From positions 3,556,029-3,620,028 of the forward strand of contig NZ_CP007440.1 in assembly GCF_001579845.1 (NCBI RefSeq): DNA of 64,000 bases, in the 5' to 3' direction. The stretch is from Rhodoplanes sp. Z2-YC6860. Lineage in GTDB: Bacteria; Pseudomonadota; Alphaproteobacteria; Rhizobiales; Xanthobacteraceae. Both the position numbers and the translations under genes were made by a program. Positions 33,851 through 42,118 of the stretch are shown here, in pieces. Within the stretch, counting starts at the first letter, position 1, and every line of letters begins with the position of its first letter. The notes below the pieces were generated by a model, which did no database searches, was not told the origin of the DNA, and saw only the letters and a program-made list of their open reading frames with translations.

Positions 33851-34932
33851 GGGGAATGCCTTTCATCGGATTTGTCATTTTGGCGGCTGGCGCCATTTCG
33901 GTCTATTCCCGCTTGAGGCCCGTCACCCGCCACGATGTCGCGCCACATCGGAACTTCCTTGGAGATGCGGGCCCCGAGCTCTGCAGGTGGCTTTGCGGCG
34001 ACATCGAAACCACCACGTTGCAAAGCATCGCGTATCGCGGGTCGCGCCAGGATCGCCTGCGTTGCGTCCGACAGCCTCGCAGTCACGGCGGGAGGCAGAC
34101 GCGCCGGACCGGCCAGCATCACCATGGTGTCGAGCACGAAATCGTCGAAACCGGATTCCGCCATCGTCGGCACGTCTGGCAGTGCGCGCCAGCGCGTCGC
34201 ACTGGTGACCGCCAAAGGTTTGAGCGTTCCCGCCTCGATGTGAGGCTGCACAAGCGGGATCGCGGAGCAGGACAACTGGACCAGATTGGTCAGCACAGCC
34301 TGAGCCGCCTGCGGGCCGCTGTTGTAGGGGATGTGCTCCATGGAAATCTTGGCGCGCACTCGCAGCAGCTCCGAGGACAGCTGCGGTGTGGTGCCGAGTC
34401 CTGGACTCGAATAGTTCACGCCCTTCGCCTGGCTGCGCGCGAAGGCGATAAATTCCTGGAGCGAATTGACGCCGAGATTGGCGTTGACCACGAATATGTT
34501 CGGCGCGTTGGCGATTTCGCAGATCGGTGTGAAATCCTTGACCGGATCGTAGCTCAGTTGATCGTTGAGCGCCTTGTTCACGATATAGGCGCTCGTTGCA
34601 ATCAGGAGCGTATAGCCATCTGGCTCGGCGCGTGCGACCCCGGTGACTCCCGTGCTGCCTCCGGCCCCTGGCCGGTTGTCCACCACCACCGTGCCGCCGA
34701 TCTCCGCGGCGAGCGGATCGGCCAAGACGCGCGCGACAAAATCGGGAGGACCTCCAGCCGCAAAGGGCACCACAAGCTTTACGATACGATCGGGCCAGCC
34801 CGCCTCGGCTCTACGGATGGTCGAAGCGGTTGCGGCCATCGCGCAAGACACTGCACCGATGTAGGTGAGGATGCGTCGACGATCGGGAAGCGTCGGGGCC
34901 GGATGGTGATTGGAGGATGGTTCATCGGCCAT
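33739..34932 (-). CDS. Bug/TctC-family solute receptor with C-terminal frameshift
   Basis: 397 residues as read, about 55 longer than expected. N-terminal Tat-like signal (PDRRRILTYIGAVSCAM, cut near AEAGWPD). Family body: VKLVVPFAAGGPPDFVARV, DNRPGAGGSTG, PDGYTLLIATS, IPYNSGPQAAQAVLTN, DVPTMAESGFDDF. At the end, ISKEVPMWRDIVA should run into a short conserved tail. Removing one C from the triplet at 33926-33928 gives VTGLKRE and a stop at 33903-33905, the normal TctC terminus. As it stands the frame runs on and overlaps the flavin-reductase gene by 112 bp. A sequencing error or a recent mutation is equally possible. The fold is essentially complete, so it may still function. Confidence 0.8.
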   Translation of the reverse strand: MADEPSSNHHPAPTLPDRRRILTYIGAVSCAMAATASTIRRAEAGWPDRIVKLVVPFAAGGPPDFVARVLADPLAAEIGGTVVVDNRPGAGGSTGVTGVARAEPDGYTLLIATSAYIVNKALNDQLSYDPVKDFTPICEIANAPNIFVVNANLGVNSLQEFIAFARSQAKGVNYSSPGLGTTPQLSSELLRVRAKISMEHIPYNSGPQAAQAVLTNLVQLSCSAIPLVQPHIEAGTLKPLAVTSATRWRALPDVPTMAESGFDDFVLDTMVMLAGPARLPPAVTARLSDATQAILARPAIRDALQRGGFDVAAKPPAELGARISKEVPMWRDIVAGDGPQAGIDRNGASRQNDKSDERHSPCSMNPRKTTMVFALRLSNPASCLGRSPGSPPSMPKA

Positions 34933-34946
34933 GGTGCAATCCTTCG

Positions 34947-36116
34947 CTATGCGGAGCGGGATATGAGCCGGTCGGCGTCTGGACGCGGAGCAGAGATCTG
35001 TCCGTCGCGTTCTCCAAGCGTGGGCGGCGCCACGACAGGACCACGAATGCCATTGATGCGGATCGGATTGCGGATACCCGTAATCTCGCCTTTGTCCGGA
35101 TGCCGGACCGTCTCGAACGTTCCGAGGTGGCGCACCTGCGGATCGTCGAGCACTTCAGCGATGGTGTTGACGGGCGCAAACGGCAGATCGTGCTCGGCGA
35201 AGACCTTTTCCCAGTGGAGGCGGGGCTTGGTGCGGACGATGTTTGCGAGCTCCTCGGCCAGGCTCACGTAGTTCTCCACGCGCTCCTTGCGCGATCGGTA
35301 ACGGGGATCGACGCCCAACGTGGCGTGCGCTTGGAGTGCATCAAGCAGGTTCGTCCAGAACTTGTCGGGGACGGAAAGGTGGACCGAGATCGCCCGGCCG
35401 TCGGCGCAAACCCAGGCGAAACACTGCGATGACGCTACGCGCGACAGTGGGCCGTAGTCGGTGCCGGCCTGCGTCCAATAAGCGAACGCATCAGGAATGA
35501 ACGCAATCGCACTTTCGAGCATGTTCAGCTCGACGCGTTGGCCTTGGCCGGTCCTTTCGCGCGCATGCAGCGCGGCGAGAATGCCTCCGAAGGCGTAGAG
35601 CCCCGTCGCATTGTCGCTCAGCGTTGGACCGAACACCTGAGGCCGCGCGGGATCAAGATAAAGATGAAGAATGCCGGACAGCCCAATCCCCACCGTATCG
35701 TAAGCGGCGCGGTCGACATAAGGTCCGTCACTGCCGAAACCGGTGATGGAGCAGTGGATGAGCCGGGCATTCGCATTCGACAGCGCGTCGCCGTCGAGCC
35801 CCAGGCGGTGCATGACTCCCGGCCGGTAGTTCTCGATCAGGATGTCGGTTGTGGCCACGAGATCGAGCAAGCGCGCGCGGCCCTCGGCTTTGCTGAGGTC
35901 GATCTGAACGCTGGTCTTGTTCTGATTGTAGGCAATGAAGTTCGGGCTGTATTCGCCGCCGGTGGTCTTGCGGAAGGGATCGCCACCGGCGGGATGCTCC
36001 ACCTTCGTGACATTGGCGCCAAGCTGCCCGAGCAGCATCGCGGCCAGCGGCGCCGTGACCATGGTGCCCAAGTCCAGCACCTTGAGGCCGTCCAGGGGAG
36101 GGCGCTGCGGCGTCAC
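34947..36116 (-). CDS. Family III CoA-transferase
   Basis: 389 residues. Opening LDGLKVLDLGTMVTAPLAAM, LGANVTKVEHPAGGDPF, IENYRPGVMHRLGLDGDAL, GFGSDGPYVDRAAYD, and TLSDNATG with the expected catalytic aspartate D168. It transfers CoA between acids without ATP, complementing the ATP-dependent ligase in the same operon. It starts 2 bp after the upstream hydratase-lyase stop, and the Bug gene follows 14 bp later. It is a paralogue of the gene at 20822 (same motif set, different surroundings). Confidence 0.9.
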   Translation of the reverse strand: MTPQRPPLDGLKVLDLGTMVTAPLAAMLLGQLGANVTKVEHPAGGDPFRKTTGGEYSPNFIAYNQNKTSVQIDLSKAEGRARLLDLVATTDILIENYRPGVMHRLGLDGDALSNANARLIHCSITGFGSDGPYVDRAAYDTVGIGLSGILHLYLDPARPQVFGPTLSDNATGLYAFGGILAALHARERTGQGQRVELNMLESAIAFIPDAFAYWTQAGTDYGPLSRVASSQCFAWVCADGRAISVHLSVPDKFWTNLLDALQAHATLGVDPRYRSRKERVENYVSLAEELANIVRTKPRLHWEKVFAEHDLPFAPVNTIAEVLDDPQVRHLGTFETVRHPDKGEITGIRNPIRINGIRGPVVAPPTLGERDGQISAPRPDADRLISRSA

Positions 36117-36118
36117 AG

Positions 36119-36970
36119 CTAGGCGGCTCCATGCTTCGCGGGAGCTTTGCGGGTGTAAGGCTGCAAGCCGGGACGGAAAGTCTTGTCGTCGATGAATTGC
36201 TTGATGCCGGTGGCATATCCGTTTTCCTTGTCGCGATAAGCCAGCTGACCGGACTTCGCCATCAGGTATTCGTGGGCCTGGTCCATGCTCATGTCGCGCA
36301 CCGTCTTGACCGCCTGCTTGGTGGCACGCACCGCTTCCGGATTGAGCTCGCTGAGATGCTTTGCGAGCTTCATCACATCGTGCTTCAGGCTGGCGGCCGG
36401 CACCACCTTGGTGACAAGGCCCATGCGTTCAGCATCGGCCGCACCGAAGCTCTCGCCACTCAGCGCGTAGTACATGCTGTCGCGGTAGTTCATCGAGATG
36501 CTGAGAACCTTGCTGACGAGCCCGCCCGGGATCACGCCCCAATTGATCTCCGAAAGACCGAAGCGCGCCGTGTCGGCGGCAATGGCGATATCGCAGGCGA
36601 TCAGCTGCGTGAACGCACCGCCGAAGCAGTAGCCGTTGACCATCGCAATGGTTGGCTTGGGAAAATTGTAGAGACGGTACCAGCGCCACTGATGCGTGGT
36701 CCATTCCGCCTTGATGCGCCCGGCAGGATTGCCCTCCAGAGCCCTGAAATAAAGCTTGAGATCCATGCCGGCCGACCACGCCTCTCCGGCGCCGGTGAGG
36801 ATCAGCACGCGGGTGTCCGGGTCGGCTTCAAGCTTGAGGATGCAGTCGAGCATTTCCTCGTCGAGCGCCGGGCTCATGGCATTCCGCTTGTCCGGTCGGT
36901 TGAGCGTCACCGTGGTGATGCCGTCGGCGTTATCGACGTGAATGTTTTCGTAGGGCTTGCGTTCGGCCAT
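36119..36970 (-). CDS. Crotonase-fold enzyme resembling p-hydroxycinnamoyl-CoA hydratase-lyase
   Basis: 283 residues. Beyond the generic crotonase marks (LNRPDKRNAMSP, WSAGMDLKLYFRA), it carries segments typical of feruloyl/p-hydroxycinnamoyl-CoA hydratase-lyase: TTHQWRWYRLYNFPKPTIAM (91-110), GYCFGGAF, FGLSEINWGVIPGG with E141, VSKVLS, and the tail GIKQFIDDKTFRPGLQPY. Those enzymes convert hydroxycinnamoyl-CoA to a hydroxybenzaldehyde plus acetyl-CoA. No vanillin dehydrogenase-like gene is in the window, so substrate assignment remains tentative. First gene of the nine-gene operon; its promoter faces the IclR gene across a perfect dyad. Confidence 0.82.
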   Translation of the reverse strand: MAERKPYENIHVDNADGITTVTLNRPDKRNAMSPALDEEMLDCILKLEADPDTRVLILTGAGEAWSAGMDLKLYFRALEGNPAGRIKAEWTTHQWRWYRLYNFPKPTIAMVNGYCFGGAFTQLIACDIAIAADTARFGLSEINWGVIPGGLVSKVLSISMNYRDSMYYALSGESFGAADAERMGLVTKVVPAASLKHDVMKLAKHLSELNPEAVRATKQAVKTVRDMSMDQAHEYLMAKSGQLAYRDKENGYATGIKQFIDDKTFRPGLQPYTRKAPAKHGAA

Positions 36971-37049
36971 TTCGCTCCTCCGCGGGGCTTCCTGTTCGGG
37001 AGCCAGTCAACCAAGCGAGCCGTGCGGCCGAAAAGCCAATTGCCCAAAT

Positions 37050-37068
37050 CTTCTCAATATGTGAGAAG
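37050..37068. promoter_or_regulatory. Perfect 7-bp inverted repeat, candidate IclR operator
   Basis: CTTCTCA-ATATG-TGAGAAG in the 113-bp region between the divergent hydratase-lyase and IclR genes. It is 80 bp from the operon's first ATG and 16 bp before the IclR start. Such a dyad between an IclR gene and its target operon is the usual arrangement. Confidence 0.65.
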
Positions 37069-37083
37069 AAACAGGAGGGCCAA

Positions 37084-37838
37084 TTGTCCTACTCCCCGAA
37101 CCATTCGCTGGCGAAGGCCTTTGCCATACTCGAGGCGCTGAATGGCGCCCAGAAGGGTCTGACCGCGAGCGAAGTCGCCGGACACACCGGTCTGCCTGTC
37201 AGCACAACACACCGGTTCCTGCAGAATCTTGGGCGGCTCGGGTATGTCGTCCTGGACCCCGGTCGCAAGCTCTACACGATTGGCTTTTCCCTCACGCTGT
37301 TCGGGAACCGGCGCCTGATTATCAGGCGTATCGTCAATCGTGCCGAGCCGTTTTTGCACGAACTTGCCTCTCAAAGCGGCCTTGCCGCCTATCTTGGTTA
37401 TCTGGATGGCCCGCATGCGGTGATTGAGCAGCGAGCCTTGCCGCTGCGTGCATCGAAAGGAACACATGCGGTCGGCGCTCGGCTTGATGCTCATGCTCAC
37501 AGCATCGGCAAGGCGCTGCTTTCGCTGCTTCCGCGTGCCGAACTGATGCGAATCTACGACGCCGAACGGCTGCGCGTTCACACCGGCCGTACGATCGGCC
37601 GGCGCGATCACTTGCTTCGCGAGATGGCGGATGTCGTTGTCAGAGGCTACGCCATCGATAATGAGGAACTCAGTCCGGGGTGCGGGGTGTCGCCTGCGCC
37701 TTGCTCAACCCAAAAGGCCGCGCAATTTGCGCGATCGCACTCGAGGGGCCGCGGCACAAGCTTGGGCCGGACCAGGTCCGCGCGCTGCTGCCGGTCTTGT
37801 TCGCGGCCCGCGGCAAGATCATGGAACGTGTCCGATAG
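37084..37838 (+). CDS. IclR family regulator, frameshifted in the effector domain
   Basis: Start TTG at 37084 with CAGGAGGG 5 bp upstream. The N-terminal IclR winged helix is intact (KAFAILEALNGAQKGLTASE, then GLPVSTTHRFLQNLGRLGYV). The effector domain follows normally to GYAIDNEELSPG at about residue 199. There one base is missing near 37674-37686 (ccgggg/tgcgggg). The read frame then turns into a serine/arginine-rich tail ending at 37845. Adding one base restores RVACALLNPKGRAICAIAL, then GPDQVRALLPVLFAARGKI, and a stop at 37836-37838, the normal IclR C-terminus. The gene is thus inactivated, or the base is a sequencing error. Confidence 0.82.
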
Positions 37839-37852
37839 CCGGTGAGTGGGTC

Positions 37853-38824
37853 TTATTCGGGCTTGATGCCGATCTGAGCGGCGAGCTGCTTCATCTCACG
37901 GGTTTGACGATCGAGCTGAGCGGCCATTTCGAAGCTTGTACTGCCGAGGGGGACCATGCCGACGTCTTCGAGCTTGCGGACGACGTCGGGATCCTTCAAT
38001 GCGGTCCGCACCTCCGATTCAAGGCGGGCGCCAATGGCCGCATCCAGGCCAATCGGTCCGAACAGGCCGAACCACGATGGCACTGTGGTGAGCGCGGGAA
38101 TCGCATCTTTGACGAGCGGGAGTTCAGGCCGCTGCGGCAACCTCTGATCGGCAAAGACGCCCAAAAGCTTCACTTTCCCGAGCGGCAATACTCCCAGCAC
38201 CGCAGAATACGCGGGGAAGAACACCTGCAGGCGATCGGTCATAAGGTCGCCGATGATGTTCGACATGTTCGAGGCCGCATAGGGCACGTGCACCATGTTG
38301 ATGCCGGCTGCGACGTTCAGCGCCTCTCCCTGGAAGTGGAACACCGAGCCGCGGCCGACGCTTCCGTAATTCAGCTTCCCGGGGTTCTTCTTGGCGTATT
38401 CGATCAATTCCTCGGTGCTCGATATGCCGGCTTCGGAACTGACGACGAGATAGAGCGGTGCAGCGGCCGCTTGCGTGATCGGAACGAAGTCCTTGAAGAC
38501 GTCAAATCCGGTCGTCGCGCTGATGAGCGGCGCGGTGACCATCGTGCTCGACGCCGTGAAAAGGAGATTGTAGCCGTCAGGCGTCGATTGCTTCATTGCC
38601 TTTGCGGCAATCTGTCCGTTGGCGCCGGGACGGTTCTCGAAGATCACGGGCTGGCGCATCTGGACGGAGAGCTTCTCGGCCAGCATGCGGCCGACCATGT
38701 CACCGCTGGTCCCGGGGAGCAGTCCGCTGACGATCCGCACCGGGCGCTCGGGATAGGATTGCGCTCGAGCCGTAAGCGTTGCGGCGACCAGCGCCGCCGC
38801 GATGCATGCAGATTTGAAGATCAT
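37853..38824 (-). CDS. Bug/TctC-family periplasmic solute receptor
   Basis: 323 residues from MIFKSACIAAALVAATLTARA, a signal peptide cut before QSYPERP. A longer in-frame reading enters the upstream hydrolase region and is rejected. Family marks: VRIVSGLLPGTSGDMVGRML, ENRPGANGQIAAKAM, PDGYNLLF, HVPYAASNMSNIIGDLM, LPLVKDAIPALTTV. Last gene of the minus-strand operon headed by the oligopeptide-type binding protein at 40362. It converges on the frameshifted IclR gene. Confidence 0.9.
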   Translation of the reverse strand: MIFKSACIAAALVAATLTARAQSYPERPVRIVSGLLPGTSGDMVGRMLAEKLSVQMRQPVIFENRPGANGQIAAKAMKQSTPDGYNLLFTASSTMVTAPLISATTGFDVFKDFVPITQAAAAPLYLVVSSEAGISSTEELIEYAKKNPGKLNYGSVGRGSVFHFQGEALNVAAGINMVHVPYAASNMSNIIGDLMTDRLQVFFPAYSAVLGVLPLGKVKLLGVFADQRLPQRPELPLVKDAIPALTTVPSWFGLFGPIGLDAAIGARLESEVRTALKDPDVVRKLEDVGMVPLGSTSFEMAAQLDRQTREMKQLAAQIGIKPE

Positions 38825-38894
38825 ATTCAATCGGAGACCAAGGACAGCGCCCGTGAGACGGTGGCTTGAGCACGACGATCGGACTTCGTCACCT

Positions 38895-39596
38895 TCAACG
38901 AGTCGCTGCGATTTTAAGCTCGGACAAATAGGCAAGACACATATCCAATGTGACGACGTCGCCATATTTCTGATCGACGTCGAACAGATTGGCCTCCATG
39001 ACGGCTTCGCTTCGATCCGCCACACCTTCGCGAACGATCATGGCGCGGATGTCGCGCATGAAGGCATCCGTCGCCGTCGCCCGGACGCAGCCGCTCATGC
39101 TCGTTCCACAGAGCAGCAGGGTGTCGATGCGAGCGACGCCCAGAAAAACCTCCAGATCGGTGCGGAAGAATGCGCTCGGGCGCCACTTGCTGATGACGCG
39201 GTCGCCAGGTTGCGGCGTAAGTTCGTCGATGATCTCGGCGCCGCGGCCGCCCTCGATCTGCACGCCGCGCATGCCGTGATGCTTCATCTTCAGGCGCCAC
39301 AGGCCGGCGCTGGAGCCGTCGGCCGCGACGAGGCCCTTCGTGTAGATGACCGGCACGTTCTTCGCCCGTGCCGCGGCGGAGAGCTTTTTGATCGGTTCGT
39401 AGGTCGAGCGGATCGAGGGATAGAGCGTGGTCGGAGCATCGGGGTCGCAAAAGTCGTTTTGCATGTCGACCAGCAGGACTGCCGGGCGTTCCCCAAAGCC
39501 GATTCGCTGTCCCATGCCCTGACGGGCGTAAACGACATTCGACGTGGCATCGGTGCGGGTCACGGCGGCGGCAGCGGGCGTCGCGGTCTTGGCCAT
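38895..39596 (-). CDS. Isochorismatase-fold cysteine hydrolase
   Basis: 233 residues from MAKTATPAAA (AAGGAA upstream). The catalytic triad of the family is in place: D44 in LLVDMQNDF, K137 in ISKWRP, and C170 in TSMSGCVRATA, with the cis-peptide region before the cysteine. Members include N-carbamoylsarcosine amidase, maleamate amidase and ureido hydrolases, which remove an amide or carbamoyl group. It is tandem with a divergent paralogue 26 bp upstream. The partner receptors suggest an imported amide-type substrate. Confidence 0.88.
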   Translation of the reverse strand: MAKTATPAAAAVTRTDATSNVVYARQGMGQRIGFGERPAVLLVDMQNDFCDPDAPTTLYPSIRSTYEPIKKLSAAARAKNVPVIYTKGLVAADGSSAGLWRLKMKHHGMRGVQIEGGRGAEIIDELTPQPGDRVISKWRPSAFFRTDLEVFLGVARIDTLLLCGTSMSGCVRATATDAFMRDIRAMIVREGVADRSEAVMEANLFDVDQKYGDVVTLDMCLAYLSELKIAATR

Positions 39597-39622
39597 TGGA
39601 ATTCCTTCGCTTCCGTTGAGGA

Positions 39623-40351
39623 TCATTCGGCCGCGGGTGCAAGCCGCTCCGTCGCCAGCCGATCGAGATGCGCCACAACCTCGTCAAGATGCATCACGTC
39701 GCAATATTTATGATGCAGGTCGAACAGGTTGACCTTGTGGGTCAATTCTGCGCGGTCGTAGATGCATTCTTCGACAAGTGAAACGTGGAAGCCGTTCGAG
39801 TAGGCATCGACCGAGCTCGCCCGTACACAGCCGGAGGTGCTTTCGCCGCAGATGATCAGGCTGCGGATGCCAAGAAGATTGAGATGCGACAGGAAGGGCG
39901 TCCCCTGGAAGATGCTCGCGCGCTGCTTGGTGATGATGACGTCTTCCGGCTGCGGGGCGAACTCGTGATAGATCCCATAGTTGTCGACGTCGTCGGCCGG
40001 CATCTTCATGCTGCGCCGGGTCGAGACCGCGCCCTTTGGACGGTTGTTCGGTCTGGTTTCCTGGGTGCAATAGAACACCTGCAGGCCGGCGCGCCGCACT
40101 GCGGCGAACAGCTTCTTGGTCGGCTCGATCGCGCGATGCGCGAACACGCCGCAACTGTTCGGATACTGTTGGTCGAGATCGACCGGTCGGCCCGGGCCGC
40201 CGCGATAGACGGCATTGTAGAGATCGATTGCCAGGAACGCGACATCCGGTCCCACGAAGGTTTCCCGCGCGTAAGGCGCGTACAGCTTCATGTCGTCGGC
40301 CGGGATGACATCGTTCCAGCAATGATCCTCAAATTTGTCGACGGATGCCAT
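39623..40351 (-). CDS. Isochorismatase-fold cysteine hydrolase
   Basis: 242 residues. Triad residues D43 (FLAIDLYNAVY), K142 (IITKQRASIF) and C175 (GESTSGCVRASS). The same overall family as the following gene but only moderately alike, so not a recent duplication. It starts 10 bp after the stop of the binding protein and likely acts on the same class of carbamoyl or amide compounds as its neighbour. No signal peptide, so cytoplasmic. Confidence 0.87.
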   Translation of the reverse strand: MASVDKFEDHCWNDVIPADDMKLYAPYARETFVGPDVAFLAIDLYNAVYRGGPGRPVDLDQQYPNSCGVFAHRAIEPTKKLFAAVRRAGLQVFYCTQETRPNNRPKGAVSTRRSMKMPADDVDNYGIYHEFAPQPEDVIITKQRASIFQGTPFLSHLNLLGIRSLIICGESTSGCVRASSVDAYSNGFHVSLVEECIYDRAELTHKVNLFDLHHKYCDVMHLDEVVAHLDRLATERLAPAAE

Positions 40352-40361
40352 GGCCGAGCTC

Positions 40362-41879
40362 CTATTTGGATTTCACGTGAATCTTGGTGCCGTAGATGTA
40401 TCCGGTGACATCCGGGGCATATTCGATCGACTTGGATAGGCCCCAGGCCATCTGATGCCGCCACAGGAATATCGCGGGCGCGTCGTCGTTGATGACGCCG
40501 ATCGCCTGCTGGAGCACCTTCATGCGTGCGTCGCGGTCGAATGTCTCGCGTTCTTTGGTCAGGAGCTTATCGAGGTCAGGACTGGAATATCCGATGCGCG
40601 GTGAGCCTCCGGTGCCGAAATACTGCTGCATCATCACGCTCGGATCGATGATCGATCCGCGGCCCATGTAGTAAAACGGCACTCCACCCTTCTGCACGTT
40701 GGCCCACAGCGTGGACCATTCCGGCGTCTTGAGGTTGACCTTGAAGCCGGCGCGATTGAGCATCTGGGCGATCGCTTCACAAATCTGCTTGTCAAGCGTG
40801 TAGCGCCCGACAGTTGCGTAGAAATCGACGGGAACGCCGTCGGGATAGCCTGCCTTCTTCAGCAACTCGCGTGATTTCGTCGGATTGTATGCGTACTTGT
40901 AGTCGATATCCGGCGAGTAGCCGACCTGTTCAGGTCCGACCGGCCCATTGAGCGTGGTGGCCTGGCCTTGCAGCACGCGCTTGATGATGAGATCGCGGTC
41001 GATCGCATAGCCGACCGCCTGCCGCACCTCCTTCTTGTCGAAGGGAGGCGCGAGCGGGCTCATTGCGAGGAACATCGCCTCGATCGAATCGCTCATGACG
41101 ATCTTGGAGGAGGGGTTCTGCTGAACGCGTTCGACCATATGCGGGGGAATGAACTGGGCGATCTGCGCTTCCCCATTGAACAAAGCGGTGACCCGCTGCT
41201 CCGGCTCGCGCATGATCTGGAACACCAACTCGTCGGGATTGTCGGCCGCAACGTTCGGATTGTTCGGGTCCTTCTCCAGGACGATGTAGTTGTCGACCAC
41301 AAGCTTTTTCAGCTTGTAGGGACCGATGCCGAATGCATCCTTGTCGGCATCGCGGCCGTTCTTGTCCCACTGCGCCTTCGACATCACGATGACGAAAGTC
41401 AGATAGTCCAGCAGCGGCGCGGCCGGGGTCTTGGTCTTGACCACCACGGTTCGCGGATCGCGGATCGACACTTCCGATACTTCGGCGACGTTGTAGCCCT
41501 GCCGCGATTGCGGGTCGGTTTTGAGCCGATCGACCGTATGGACGAAATCTTCGGCGACCACGGGCTCGCCGTTGTGACGCTTGAGGCCCGGCCTCAAGGT
41601 GAAAACCCACGTGGTGGGGTCCTCTGTCTTCCAGCTCTCGAAAAAGTCGGAGACGTAGGTCTGCGTTTGACCGTCATACCGCGTCCAACAGCCATAGACC
41701 TGGCACCAGACGCCATACATCAGGTTGACGCTGTCGGCGATCGGGCTGGTGCTCGCAATGGTCTCGGTTACGGCTACGGTGACGCGGCTGGCCGCGGAAG
41801 CCGCGGTGGTGAGGCAGACGGCCATCGCCACCAGAATGCTGCGTATTCCGATCTTTCGAACGCTGGGCGTCGCAGGCAT
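40362..41879 (-). CDS. Dpp/Opp-type ABC substrate-binding protein (SBP_bac_5)
   Basis: 505 residues. Signal peptide (SILVAMAVCLTTAASAA, cut before SRVTVAV). The start at 41879 has AAGGGAT upstream. The family 5 profile is clear: long N-terminal lobe, FVHTVDRLKTDPQSR near 115, FGIGPYKLKKLVVDNYIVLE, EVRQAVGYAIDRDLIIKRVL near 300, and SSPDLDKLLTKERETFD at the C-terminus. It is divergent from the matching dppBCDF-type genes at 42119-45754, and is followed by the two cysteine hydrolases, so ligand capture and hydrolysis share a promoter region. Confidence 0.9.
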   Translation of the reverse strand: MPATPSVRKIGIRSILVAMAVCLTTAASAASRVTVAVTETIASTSPIADSVNLMYGVWCQVYGCWTRYDGQTQTYVSDFFESWKTEDPTTWVFTLRPGLKRHNGEPVVAEDFVHTVDRLKTDPQSRQGYNVAEVSEVSIRDPRTVVVKTKTPAAPLLDYLTFVIVMSKAQWDKNGRDADKDAFGIGPYKLKKLVVDNYIVLEKDPNNPNVAADNPDELVFQIMREPEQRVTALFNGEAQIAQFIPPHMVERVQQNPSSKIVMSDSIEAMFLAMSPLAPPFDKKEVRQAVGYAIDRDLIIKRVLQGQATTLNGPVGPEQVGYSPDIDYKYAYNPTKSRELLKKAGYPDGVPVDFYATVGRYTLDKQICEAIAQMLNRAGFKVNLKTPEWSTLWANVQKGGVPFYYMGRGSIIDPSVMMQQYFGTGGSPRIGYSSPDLDKLLTKERETFDRDARMKVLQQAIGVINDDAPAIFLWRHQMAWGLSKSIEYAPDVTGYIYGTKIHVKSK

Positions 41880-41908
41880 GCTCGATCCCTTAATGTGACT
41901 TGGCACAA

Positions 41909-41921
41909 ATATATTCCATAG
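41909..41921. promoter_or_regulatory. CTATG-N4-ATAT site upstream of the binding-protein gene
   Basis: On the minus strand CTATG-GAAT-ATAT, 30 bp before the ATG at 41879. It matches the left half and spacing of the CTATG-N4-ATAG repeats at 18842-18855 and 26730-26742, with an imperfect right half. A weak member of that set. Confidence 0.3.
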
Positions 41922-42021
41922 CTTTCGGGCGGGCCGCAATCGGATGATGCGACGCGACGCAACAATTGTCGACGGATTTAACGGCTGCGACGTTCCGTGC
42001 TGCGGGCCATCCTGTTTTTTG

Positions 42022-42035
42022 ACTGAAAGGTCAGT
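42022..42035. promoter_or_regulatory. ACTGA-AAGG-TCAGT dyad in divergent promoter region
   Basis: Perfect 5-bp arms, 84 bp before the dppB-type start and 143 bp before the opposite gene. It could be the control point for both halves of the peptide-type importer. No regulator gene is adjacent. Confidence 0.4.
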
Positions 42036-42118
42036 TAGGCTTATCGAAAGAGAATATGCCGGCAACTCGCGGGGACGCACTGTTGCATGCTGCGACGGCC
42101 TGATCTCGACGGTTTCGA

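Noticed and set aside
33926-37686. The Bug and IclR frameshifts as programmed frameshifting
   Set aside because: No slippery heptamer, stem-loop or family precedent; mutation or sequencing error explains both better.
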